Assembly (NCBI GenBank): GCA_039811225.1
Contig: JBDHYG010000001.1
Coordinates: 383,047-447,046, forward strand
Source: JAFDXJ01 sp039811225
GTDB lineage: Bacteria; Bacteroidota; Bacteroidia; Chitinophagales; Chitinophagaceae
Direction of reading: 5' to 3'
Length of the DNA stretch: 64,000 bases
Below are positions 9,081 through 17,429 of this stretch, piece by piece. The position numbers were made by a program, and so were the translations under genes. Each line of letters starts with the position of its first letter. The stretch's first letter is position 1. Under the pieces are notes generated by a model. The model ran no database searches. It worked only from the letters and a program-made list of their open reading frames with translations, and had not been told where the DNA came from.

Positions 9081-12000
9081 TTATTGAATTACCAGTTTAT
9101 GATTGCCGGAGATACCGTCTCCATTGATCCGTACATAATATACACCGGAAGCAAGATCAGCAATAGATACCTGCATGAATGCACTATTCATGGTGAACGT
9201 TTTCACTTTCCTGCCTTGTGTGTTCACGATGGAAATCGTCAGTGTTTTATTATTGCCCGGGACAGTGATATTTACTTTATCGGTAGCCGGGTTGGGTGAT
9301 ATTTTAATCATGTTATCACCGGCACCAAATGTAAGGCTCTTCACTTCGGAATAACTATACTTGCCATCATTGTCCACTTCGCGGAGGCGATAGTAATTCA
9401 CGCCTTCCATTGGTTTCGCATCGGTATAGGTATAGTTGTTTACCTGGTTGCTGTTACCAGTGGCTTTCACGGTACCAATAACGGTATAATTGTTACCATC
9501 TGTGCTGCGTTCGATATCAAAGTGATTGGCATTGATTTCGGTGAGCGTAGTCCATTTCAATAAACCGGTACCACCTTGTTTCTCTGCGGTAAATGTACCC
9601 CAGGTAACAGGTAAAGCACCATCTTTCAGGTAAGTAATAGTATCTGAAGTAGAAATAACCAGACTGTTGCCATCTAACATCTTACCAATATTGTATACAG
9701 AAGCGCCACTGGTCAAAGTGATATCATCCACATACCAACCATCGCCACCCTGGATATTATCAGAAGCAAAAACAAAACGTACATTAATTGATTTGCCGGC
9801 ATAAGCGGTTAAATCAATAGTACTATTTATAAATGCACCTCCATTTCCGGAAGTCCCGGTAAAGGCTTTGCGACCGGCAATATATGAGCCGTAATTTGTA
9901 GAAATCGTCCCACTATAACCATTCTTGGTAAACTTGTCGGAAACATCTTTCCAACTACTACCACCATCGGTACTGATTTCTACCAAGCCACCATCATAAC
10001 CGGCTTCACAACTATAATAATGCCAGAAACTCAAAGTACTGGTACCTTGTAAAGGAAATGCATTCACCGTTGCCAGTTCTACATCGGAATAAAAACTATA
10101 GTCGGTAGCTTTAAAGGAGTTTGGTGCACTATGACTTTTTGTATTTACCACAGCCCAGGTATGACTGGTAGTGCTTGAATTGACCCAGTCAGCCGGAATG
10201 GTATTGCCGGTAACCTGTTCATCAAAATGTGTAGTAGGTGGGAAATAACTACCGGCATTAACAGATACTTTGAATGAATAATTCGCTGTTGTATTAGGTG
10301 CCAGATCTATGTTCGAGAATGTTACCGTGCGATTTGTTGAATTATAGGTTCCTCCACTTATATAAGTTGTATTGATAGGTATGGTATCTACGATTTGATA
10401 ATCTGTAATACCTCCGCAAAATCCTGTTTTCAATTCAAAAGTATAAGTGAGCACTTCGCCGTCTGCAGCAGAGTCTTTATCCACATGCTTCGTAAAAAAT
10501 GCGCCGGAAGGGGATGAAAAATCTGCATGGCCATCATTTACCGTGTTTGAACTACCTTGGTCAGCAAGAAGGCCCAACCCTCTTTTTGCAAATGCATCCC
10601 AGATAATACAACTATACTGGCCACCATATAATAATGTATCTGCTTCTAATATAGCATTACGGCCAGTTACAAAGCCGGGGCTACAAGGTTGCAGTTTCAT
10701 ACCGGTTGTCACCAGGTTCATGGCAATAACGTTGCCACCGGTTCCTGTTGCATCAAAAATGTTGGCTGAAATTCCATGATCTTTAATTAAGGCCCAAGTC
10801 ATATCCCATAACATGGTAGTCCACACTTCACCCACGTTATGTGACTCTCCGCCGGTAGTAGATATGATCGCATAGGTCCAGGGATCGACTGCAAAATTGG
10901 TTGAATATGGATGGAGACGGATTCCCGGACCGGTTGTAGGATAGCCTAAAACATAGTTCCCCATTGGGCGTGGATTCGGGCCATCATTTACTGTAGCTGT
11001 TCCCCAGTTGGTAGTTACCATTAACGCAAAATAGTCACTCCATCCTTCTCCCATTTGTTCTCCATTATTCAGGCAACTGGTGGTATTGGGGCCACCGGTA
11101 AGCCGATTGGAAATACCATGTGTATATTCATGGGCAATTACGCCATTATCTGCATCACCATCAATTTTTGGTGAACCATTAAATAAGAACATTTGCATCC
11201 GGGGATGTGAACCATCCGGTGGGGTTGCAAAGTTGGCATTATTTGATCCGGAACCATCTTGTGCATCCGCATACACCTGGTCAAAACCATTACCACCACG
11301 ACCTAAATTGTTCTGTTGAAAATTACCGGATGGTTCATCAAAGCCATATTGATAGGAGAAATCATGCATGATATTATTCCAATAAAATAAATTGGTAATA
11401 TTAAATGGCTGATTTATCGAATTGGTTGGATCCTGGTTAAAGTCCGGTGTGTAATTGAATGTCAAATCCGGTGCCGCTGTTGTAGAATGGGCGCCTTTGC
11501 CAAAGCCATTGTTCCCATTACGATCTTCCTGGGCAAGCACATTATTACCATTGGTGGAATCGAAAGTAGTTGTACCATCATCATTCCATTTCAAAGTAGT
11601 GGCATTACTTCCGGCAGGTGATAATTCCCATGGATTGTGGTGAATAGCTGGTGTGCCGCCCGGATAAATGGGGCTTTCTGCAGGATAAGGGATTACCAGG
11701 TAATCTCCATTTCCCTGGGCAAAGAATTGTTGCTTTTTTTGTTCCAGTTCTTTATACGCTTCAGCTTTCATTTGTGCAGCAGCTACTTTGTTTGCCGGTG
11801 TACTCCAATCGCAATATACAGTCAGGTTATCTTTATTGATAACACTTCCTTTCAGTGCGTCTACATTTACCAGCCAATAATCAGAAGCACCAATAGGCTT
11901 GATTTCTACTTGCCAGGTTAATTTTACCTGGTCTGTTTTCTCATCATTTACCCATAACTGGCGTGCTTTCACATCCACTTCAGAAATACCTAATTTTCCA

Positions 12001-12470
12001 AAAACCATTTCTTTACCATTATTTTTTACTTCAAGTGGAGCAATATTGGCCGAAACCGGCACATTGACATCTGCAGCCGCGATACGTACCGCGTCTGACG
12101 AAGTGATAACAGGCATAGCATTTTGGCTATTAACCTTAGCCACCATTTTAGGAACACGTGTACCACTTACAGAAACTGCTTTACCATTTCTGAAGGCAAT
12201 ACTCTGAATGGAGTTGTACACATCCACCCCTTTATACGTTTGTTGCAAGTACACCAGCAGTAAGCCGGTATGGTTGTCCTGATAAGCAGATGAAATACGT
12301 GAATTCATTTGATCATCCGTAGTTAGCATTAGCTTGTTGGCGTTCTCTGCAACCAGCTTCATGATTGTTTGGTCATTGATGACCTGCTGTGCCTGCACTT
12401 GTGTGCTGCTGAACAAACCACCAATTAATAAAAAAAATGAAGCGCTCAGTGCGTAAAAACATTTTTTCAT
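9081..12470 (-). CDS. Secreted M36 (fungalysin-type) metallopeptidase with T9SS type A sorting domain
   Basis: An 1129-residue exported zinc protease. A signal peptide (residues 1-27) is followed by an FTP-like propeptide (about 30-230) and the M36 catalytic domain with HEYTH at 447-451 and the third zinc ligand in MGEGWSDYF shortly after. A large beta-rich region follows, including a MAM/jelly-roll-like segment (FSFYSDVEL to GGDGWYVDDITLTSG), then FnIII-like sequence. The C-terminal 80 residues (KISPNPATDKVNI, SGVYYVRI, HKLVIQ) are a type A sorting domain for type IX secretion. The protein would be secreted or surface-attached and degrade external protein. A plausible promoter precedes it and a strong terminator follows, so it appears monocistronic. 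Confidence 0.92.
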   Translation of the reverse strand: MKKCFYALSASFFLLIGGLFSSTQVQAQQVINDQTIMKLVAENANKLMLTTDDQMNSRISSAYQDNHTGLLLVYLQQTYKGVDVYNSIQSIAFRNGKAVSVSGTRVPKMVAKVNSQNAMPVITSSDAVRIAAADVNVPVSANIAPLEVKNNGKEMVFGKLGISEVDVKARQLWVNDEKTDQVKLTWQVEIKPIGASDYWLVNVDALKGSVINKDNLTVYCDWSTPANKVAAAQMKAEAYKELEQKKQQFFAQGNGDYLVIPYPAESPIYPGGTPAIHHNPWELSPAGSNATTLKWNDDGTTTFDSTNGNNVLAQEDRNGNNGFGKGAHSTTAAPDLTFNYTPDFNQDPTNSINQPFNITNLFYWNNIMHDFSYQYGFDEPSGNFQQNNLGRGGNGFDQVYADAQDGSGSNNANFATPPDGSHPRMQMFLFNGSPKIDGDADNGVIAHEYTHGISNRLTGGPNTTSCLNNGEQMGEGWSDYFALMVTTNWGTATVNDGPNPRPMGNYVLGYPTTGPGIRLHPYSTNFAVDPWTYAIISTTGGESHNVGEVWTTMLWDMTWALIKDHGISANIFDATGTGGNVIAMNLVTTGMKLQPCSPGFVTGRNAILEADTLLYGGQYSCIIWDAFAKRGLGLLADQGSSNTVNDGHADFSSPSGAFFTKHVDKDSAADGEVLTYTFELKTGFCGGITDYQIVDTIPINTTYISGGTYNSTNRTVTFSNIDLAPNTTANYSFKVSVNAGSYFPPTTHFDEQVTGNTIPADWVNSSTTSHTWAVVNTKSHSAPNSFKATDYSFYSDVELATVNAFPLQGTSTLSFWHYYSCEAGYDGGLVEISTDGGSSWKDVSDKFTKNGYSGTISTNYGSYIAGRKAFTGTSGNGGAFINSTIDLTAYAGKSINVRFVFASDNIQGGDGWYVDDITLTSGASVYNIGKMLDGNSLVISTSDTITYLKDGALPVTWGTFTAEKQGGTGLLKWTTLTEINANHFDIERSTDGNNYTVIGTVKATGNSNQVNNYTYTDAKPMEGVNYYRLREVDNDGKYSYSEVKSLTFGAGDNMIKISPNPATDKVNITVPGNNKTLTISIVNTQGRKVKTFTMNSAFMQVSIADLASGVYYVRINGDGISGNHKLVIQ

Positions 12471-12493
12471 AATTGAATTATTTTGATAGACCG

Positions 12494-12524
12494 TAAATGT
12501 AAACTCAATTTAACAAAATGCAAA
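12494..12524 (-). promoter_or_regulatory. Bacteroidota-type promoter for the M36 protease gene
   Basis: On the minus strand TTTG (12524-12521) is followed after exactly 19 bases by TACATTTA (12501-12494), close to the Bacteroidota consensus TTTG-N19..21-TAnnTTTG with one mismatch in the -7 element. The start codon of the protease gene is at 12470, leaving a leader of about 20 bases. Confidence 0.5.
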
Positions 12525-12553
12525 TATTTACTTAAGTTTTTTTTAATGTATTT

Positions 12554-12994
12554 TCATTGTTTAGGCCAGGCCGGAATAGCCGAAAGTAATTCTATAGTTG
12601 ACTGTGTGAGTTGATATGCGATGGTTTGTTGGCCGTTTGTTATCACTAAAAATTCAGCTTGTAACGCCTGGTTGTAGATCAACGCTTGAGTCAATACTTT
12701 TTCCTGCAAGGGAAGCCGGGTCTTTTTACACTCTACTAAAAGCCAGGGCTTTAGATCAAGATACACTACAATATCAAAACGTTTTTTCATTTCCCCTACC
12801 ATGAAAACTTTTTCCTGCGCAATACAGGAGGAAGGATAATTCCGACCTTTTACCAGGTATTGTATAAAATTCTGGCGGACCCATTCTTCAGGAGTCAGTT
12901 CCAGCCATTTTTTGCGGAGACCATCAAAAATAAATGCTGTGTCTCCTTTTTTCTTTATTTTAAAATCTTTTGCCGGAAAGTCTATAGTGAGCAT
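12554..12994 (-). CDS. Small HsdR N-terminal-like PD-(D/E)xK protein
   Basis: A protein of 146 residues resembling the stand-alone type I restriction enzyme R-subunit N-terminal domain (HSDR_N_2 family) that is widespread in Bacteroidota. A PD-(D/E)xK nuclease core is visible: RFDIVVYLD (Asp74), then LLVECKK (Glu88-x-Lys90), then a conserved-looking FLVITNGQQTIAYQL. No HsdM, HsdS or helicase gene lies nearby, so it is not part of a restriction system here; the cellular role is unknown. The start at 12994 is preferred because a TATATTTG promoter element lies three bases upstream; ATGs at 13009 and 13021 are alternatives. It is divergent from the ABC ATPase gene. Confidence 0.7.
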   Translation of the reverse strand: MLTIDFPAKDFKIKKKGDTAFIFDGLRKKWLELTPEEWVRQNFIQYLVKGRNYPSSCIAQEKVFMVGEMKKRFDIVVYLDLKPWLLVECKKTRLPLQEKVLTQALIYNQALQAEFLVITNGQQTIAYQLTQSTIELLSAIPAWPKQ

Positions 12995-12997
12995 GTA

Positions 12998-13005
12998 CAA
13001 ATATA
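12998..13005 (-). promoter_or_regulatory. Promoter -7 element TATATTTG of the HsdR-N-like gene
   Basis: An exact match to TAnnTTTG on the minus strand ends three bases before the preferred ATG (12994). No convincing TTTG was found at the right spacing upstream. If used, transcription would start at or beside the start codon. Confidence 0.35.
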
Positions 13006-13073
13006 CCATGTGTGCAGGCATTGTATATTTACAAAATCAAAATCTTGATTTTACATAGAAGGAAAAAGTAGCA

Positions 13074-14819
13074 ATGTCAAAATCCCCCCTTATACAGGTA
13101 GAAAATTTTTCTGTTTCATTTTGCGCTGGAGAAAATTGTATCAGGGCAATCGATTCTATTTCGTTTACCATTTTTCCCGGTGAGATTTTAGCCCTCGTTG
13201 GTGAATCAGGATCAGGAAAATCATTGACAGCGCTTTCTATTTTGCAACTACTGCCCAAAAGCCCTTCCTGTTTGCAGGAAGGCCATATTTATTTTTGGGA
13301 TGGGCAGGAAAAAATCTCCCTCACTGAAAGCAGTTTTGAAACCCTGCGTTATATCCGGGGCAATAAAATTGGTATGGTTTTCCAGGAGCCTATGTCATCC
13401 TTAAATCCGGTACTTTCCTGTGGCCGTCAGGTTACAGAAGTACTTTGCATTCATAAAAAGATAACTTTTACGGAAGCAAAAAAAGAGGTGATTCAATTAT
13501 TCGCCGATTTAGCATTGCCCTTACCGGAAAAAATCTTCAATAAATTTCCACATCAACTCAGTGGCGGCCAGCAACAACGGGTTATGATCGCTATGGCCAT
13601 TTGCTGTAAACCGGCATTACTCATCTGTGATGAACCCACAACGGCTTTAGATACCATTGTTCAAAAAAATTTACTCCAACTCATCCTAACTATCCGGGTT
13701 AAATACCAAATAGCGGTCTTATTTATATCACATGACCTGGGCGTGGTTTCCGAATTGGCTGATCGTATCGCCGTTTTATATAAAGGTAATATTGTTGAAA
13801 CAGGTTTGACACACACAATTTTGACATCACCCCAACATCCCTATACCAAAGGCCTTTTACTTTGCCGTCCGGTTTTGTATTCGCCCAATGAAAAGCTGCC
13901 GGTAGTCCAGGATTTTTTAGAGGGGAAAGACATGCCACAACCGGTGGCAAAAAAAATTCCACCGCCACATCAGGCGGAAATGGATGCAGGCAAGCCCACT
14001 ATTCCTGTGAAAATCCTATTGTCCCTGCATTCTGTAAAAGTTGCCTATCCGGTGCATAAGCATTTTTCCACGAAAAAGCAGGAAGCTTTCCTGGCAGTAA
14101 ACAATGTACAATTTGACATTTATGAAGGGGAAACCGTAGGCCTGGTCGGTGCATCTGGATGCGGGAAGACCACTTTGGGAAGGGCTTTACTGGGATTAAT
14201 GCCCCTAAGCGGCGGCCAGATTTTGTTTAAAGGAAAAAATTTAGCAGACTTATCGAAGCAGGAAGCCCGGGAAATGAAAACCCGCATGCAGATTGTTTTC
14301 CAGGATCCCTATTCTTCCCTGAACCCGATGATAAAAATAGGTGATGCCATTGCAGAACCCCTGCGGGTACATAAACGCAGCATGGGGGATTATGCGATAA
14401 AAAATAAAGTGGTGGAGCTTTTAGAAAAAACAGGATTAGACCCGTCATTTTATCATCGCTATCCCCATGCCTGCAGTGGTGGCCAGCGACAACGAATCGT
14501 CATAGCCCGTGCCCTGGCGCTGGAACCGGAATTTGTGGTTTTTGATGAAAGTGTTTCAGCGCTGGACCTAAGTGTTCAAGCCCAGGTTTTGAATTTGCTG
14601 AACAGTCTTAAAAAGATTTTTGGTTTCACTGCCTTATTCATTTCCCATGATCTCTCCGTTGTTCAATACCTCAGTGATCGTTTACTTATTATGGATAAAG
14701 GGCAAATCGTGGAAATGGGCGATACGGCGGCCATTTATAATCATCCAACCAGCACTTTTACCAAACAATTATTGGCTGCCATTCCCGGTAAAAAATACTT
14801 TGCATCGGGTACTTTATAA
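13074..14819 (+). CDS. Fused double ABC ATPase of a peptide/nickel-type importer
   Basis: A 581-residue protein with two complete ABC ATPase domains of the DppD/DppF (OppD/OppF) family fused head to tail, as in YejF or GsiA. Domain 1 has Walker A GESGSGKS (43-50), signature LSGGQQQRV and Walker B LLICDEPTTALD. Domain 2 has GASGCGKT (359-366), signature CSGGQRQRI and FVVFDESVSALD. The oligopeptide/dipeptide C-terminal extension follows domain 1 (HPYTKGLLLCRP). It would power uptake of peptides or similar small molecules on the cytosolic face of the membrane. No permease or substrate-binding gene is adjacent, so its partners must be elsewhere. An AAGGAAAA sequence lies just upstream of the ATG. 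Confidence 0.9.
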   Translation: MSKSPLIQVENFSVSFCAGENCIRAIDSISFTIFPGEILALVGESGSGKSLTALSILQLLPKSPSCLQEGHIYFWDGQEKISLTESSFETLRYIRGNKIGMVFQEPMSSLNPVLSCGRQVTEVLCIHKKITFTEAKKEVIQLFADLALPLPEKIFNKFPHQLSGGQQQRVMIAMAICCKPALLICDEPTTALDTIVQKNLLQLILTIRVKYQIAVLFISHDLGVVSELADRIAVLYKGNIVETGLTHTILTSPQHPYTKGLLLCRPVLYSPNEKLPVVQDFLEGKDMPQPVAKKIPPPHQAEMDAGKPTIPVKILLSLHSVKVAYPVHKHFSTKKQEAFLAVNNVQFDIYEGETVGLVGASGCGKTTLGRALLGLMPLSGGQILFKGKNLADLSKQEAREMKTRMQIVFQDPYSSLNPMIKIGDAIAEPLRVHKRSMGDYAIKNKVVELLEKTGLDPSFYHRYPHACSGGQRQRIVIARALALEPEFVVFDESVSALDLSVQAQVLNLLNSLKKIFGFTALFISHDLSVVQYLSDRLLIMDKGQIVEMGDTAAIYNHPTSTFTKQLLAAIPGKKYFASGTL

Positions 14820-14850
14820 GATCAAATACTTTTTTCTATCCAATTTTCTA

Positions 14851-14858
14851 TAACTTTG
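14851..14858 (+). promoter_or_regulatory. Candidate promoter -7 element upstream of queA
   Basis: TAACTTTG matches TAnnTTTG exactly. It lies 94 bases before the queA ATG, with a palindromic unit between them. No exact -33 TTTG is present; a run of T lies at about the right distance. Confidence 0.35.
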
Positions 14859-14892
14859 CCCACTTTTCAAATTTGAAATTTACATGGCACAA

Positions 14893-14930
14893 GCCGCCCC
14901 GTAAGGCGGCGGCAGGTAACATGTAACCTG
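14893..14930. repeat. Palindromic REP-like intergenic element
   Basis: GCCGCC-CCGTAA-GGCGGC (14893-14910) forms a G/C-rich hairpin in an otherwise A/T-rich gap. It is followed by CAGGT...ACCTG arms (14913-14930) and CTGTAGA. The layout resembles the dispersed palindromic units common between Bacteroidota genes; a second, different one is at 23457. It could also be a leader hairpin of queA. Confidence 0.35.
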
Positions 14931-14952
14931 TAGACCTAATTACAAAGCATAC

Positions 14953-16002
14953 ATGAAATTATCGCAATTCCGTTTTGACCTGCCACTGAACCTGATAGCT
15001 CAAAACCCCACCAAACACCGGGAAGACAGCCGTTTAATGGTGATTGAACGCAAGACCGGCAAAATTGAAAACAAACATTTCAAAAATATCCTGGACTACT
15101 TTGATGATAAGGATGTTTTCGTGGTAAACAATACAAAAGTTTTCCCGGCACGCATGTATGGCCGTAAGGAAAAAACCGGTGCTAAAATTGAAGTTTTCCT
15201 GCTCCGGGAACTCAATAAGCCTAATAAATTATGGGATGTAATTGTGGATCCGGCGCGCAAAATTCGGGTAGGCAATAAATTATATTTCGGGGAAAATGAT
15301 GAACTGGTGGCAGAAGTAATCGATAATACCACCAGCCGTGGTCGCACCATCCGTTTTCTGTGGGACCAGGATGAAGAAAGTTTCCGAAAAATGCTGGCCT
15401 TCCTGGGCGAAACCCCCTTACCTAAATATATAAAACGGAAACCCGGGGAAGAAGATAAGGAACGTTATCAAACCGTATATGCCAAACATGAAGGCGCCGT
15501 GGCTGCACCTACTGCAGGTTTTCATTTTAGTAAAGAGTTAATTAAAAAATGTGAGATCCAGGGTATCCGTTTTGCAGAAATTACTTTGCATACCGGTTTA
15601 GGAACTTTCCGGCCAATTGAAGTGGAAGACCTGAGCAAACATAAAATGGATGCCGAATACTATAAAATAGATGAGGAAGCCTGCGCAATTGTGAATAAGG
15701 CTAAACAAAACCATAACCGTATTTGCTCGATTGGTACCACCACCATGCGCGCCATGGAATCCAGTTTTACGGCACAGAAATTATTAAAACCCAGTGAGGG
15801 CTGGACCAATATTTTTATACATCCGCCTTATAATTTCAATGTAGCTGATAGCCTGGTCACCAATTTTCATTTACCCAAGACCGGCTTATTGATCATGACC
15901 TGTGCTTTTGCAGGTTATGACCTGATCATGGAAGCCTATAAAAAAGCTATTAAAGACAAATACAATTTCTTTACCTATGGAGATGCTATGCTTATCATTT
16001 AA
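14953..16002 (+). CDS. queA: tRNA preQ1(34) S-adenosylmethionine ribosyltransferase-isomerase QueA
   Basis: This enzyme transfers the ribosyl part of SAM to preQ1 at tRNA position 34, forming epoxyqueuosine. It is 349 residues, the normal length for the family. Recognisable stretches are MKLSQFRFDLPLNLIAQNP at the N-terminus, VFVVNNTKVFPARMYGRK, GAVAAPTAGFHFSKEL and LHTGLGTFRPIEVED. The first ATG of the open frame matches the family N-terminus. It is cytosolic. No other queuosine genes are adjacent. Confidence 0.95.
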   Translation: MKLSQFRFDLPLNLIAQNPTKHREDSRLMVIERKTGKIENKHFKNILDYFDDKDVFVVNNTKVFPARMYGRKEKTGAKIEVFLLRELNKPNKLWDVIVDPARKIRVGNKLYFGENDELVAEVIDNTTSRGRTIRFLWDQDEESFRKMLAFLGETPLPKYIKRKPGEEDKERYQTVYAKHEGAVAAPTAGFHFSKELIKKCEIQGIRFAEITLHTGLGTFRPIEVEDLSKHKMDAEYYKIDEEACAIVNKAKQNHNRICSIGTTTMRAMESSFTAQKLLKPSEGWTNIFIHPPYNFNVADSLVTNFHLPKTGLLIMTCAFAGYDLIMEAYKKAIKDKYNFFTYGDAMLII

Positions 16003-16096
16003 GCAGCATTTTTTATAAATAAAATTCCAATTTTCAAATTGTAGGGCTGTTTCAAGTTGGCATTATCTTATCCGTTCAGGAAGTGAATAATATTAG

Positions 16097-16117
16097 TAGC
16101 CGAAAAAGGCTTTTTTA
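16097..16117 (+). terminator. Weak possible terminator after queA
   Basis: TAGCC-GAAAAA-GGCT followed by six T, 95 bases after the queA stop codon. The stem is only about four to five base pairs, so this is tentative. Confidence 0.3.
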
Positions 16118-16181
16118 AATACCCGGGAAAGAATTTGTAAGTGGATTTGTTTACTAAAAAGGGTTTATTTATTTTTCAAAT

Positions 16182-17243
16182 ATGAAAGAGTTTCTCAACC
16201 AGGTTTATTGGGGGAATACGGTGCGGAGTTACCTTATCGTGGCCGGTGCTGTACTGCTGGGGTGGCTGATCCTGCGATTGCTGAAACGATTTATATTAAA
16301 AGTCCTTCAACGACTTACTACAAAAAGTAAAACCAAATTTGACGATATCATTGTGAGTGAAACAGAACGTTTCCTCTTACCATATTTAAATATAGTTGTC
16401 GCTTATTATGGGTTGGAGCAACTCACTATCACCCCAAAAGTAGATAAGTATCTTACGCTGGCTTTTGCATTTGTTACCACTTATTATTTTGTACGAATAG
16501 TCATACATGCATTGCACCAAATAATATATCATGTAATGGAGCAGAAAGGCGAGCCACCGGAACGTATCCGGCAACTCTCCGGGCTGCTGGTGGTAATGAA
16601 TGTAGTGATCTGGAGCGTTGGCATATTAATGCTGGTAAGTAACCTGGGTTATGACATCACCACGATTATTACCGGTCTGGGCATTGGCGGTATTGCCATT
16701 GCCTTAGCGGCACAGAATATCCTGAGTGACGTATTTAGTTATTTTGTAATATTTTTTGATAAGCCTTTTAAAGTTGGCGATAGTATAATTATTAATGGAA
16801 TGTCGGGAACGGTAGAACGTATTGGTATTAAAACCTCACATATAAGAAGTATTTCTGGTGAATTACTCATCATGCCCAATGCGGAAATCGTAAAATCCAC
16901 GATTCAAAATTTTTATGACCTTACCAAACGGCGTGTTGTTTTTACACTTACCCTACATGAAGAATCCACGGAAGCGCAGATACAATCTATTCCGGGCATC
17001 ATTAAAGAAATTATTGATGGCACGGAACATGTTGTTTTCGACCGAAGTCATTTATCGGGGTTTGGCAATGCCACCATCAATTTTGAAACGGTTTATTTTG
17101 TAAATAACCCGGATTATAAAGTGTATATGGATGCCCAACAACAGATTTACCTGGGTATTCTAAAAGCCTTTCGGGAAAATAATATTCGTTTTTTATTTTT
17201 TACTTTTCCTCCCTTGCAGGCACCTCTTGCAAAAAAAATTTAA
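16182..17243 (+). CDS. Small-conductance mechanosensitive channel (MscS family)
   Basis: A 353-residue inner-membrane channel that opens under membrane tension to release solutes on osmotic downshock. Hydrophobic segments occur around residues 15-35, 65-80, 90-110 and 130-150. The pore helix TM3 is visible as GLGIGGIAIALAAQNILSDV, followed by the beta domain (KPFKVGDSIIINGMSGTVERIG and LLIMPNAEIVKS) and a C-terminal alpha/beta cytosolic domain. The pore-lining Gly/Ala pattern is intact. It is flanked by queA and rho on the same strand but separated by gaps of about 180 bases on both sides, so it is probably its own transcription unit. Confidence 0.9.
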   Translation: MKEFLNQVYWGNTVRSYLIVAGAVLLGWLILRLLKRFILKVLQRLTTKSKTKFDDIIVSETERFLLPYLNIVVAYYGLEQLTITPKVDKYLTLAFAFVTTYYFVRIVIHALHQIIYHVMEQKGEPPERIRQLSGLLVVMNVVIWSVGILMLVSNLGYDITTIITGLGIGGIAIALAAQNILSDVFSYFVIFFDKPFKVGDSIIINGMSGTVERIGIKTSHIRSISGELLIMPNAEIVKSTIQNFYDLTKRRVVFTLTLHEESTEAQIQSIPGIIKEIIDGTEHVVFDRSHLSGFGNATINFETVYFVNNPDYKVYMDAQQQIYLGILKAFRENNIRFLFFTFPPLQAPLAKKI

Positions 17244-17271
17244 AAATTAGCAGGAATTGTTTTTCAATTTA

Positions 17272-17279
17272 TATTTTTG
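17272..17279 (+). promoter_or_regulatory. Candidate promoter -7 element upstream of rho
   Basis: TATTTTTG fits TAnnTTTG, 150 bases before the rho ATG. The long leader that would result is in keeping with rho genes, which often autoregulate through their leaders. No correctly spaced -33 element was seen. Confidence 0.35.
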
Positions 17280-17429
17280 CACTAACATTGCACCAGAAAC
17301 AAGCTGAAAAGTCTGAAATCAACATCCTCTCAGCTCGACAAGTTATTCGAACGCAATCTTTAATTTAATTCTTCAAACCTTTTTTGATTTTTCTGTAACG
17401 CTTATATACCATTCAATTATTTTGAAACT

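Noticed and set aside
12554..12994. Remnant of a type I restriction-modification system
   Set aside because: The protein is a complete stand-alone HsdR-N-like protein common in Bacteroidota; there are no hsdM, hsdS or helicase fragments nearby.
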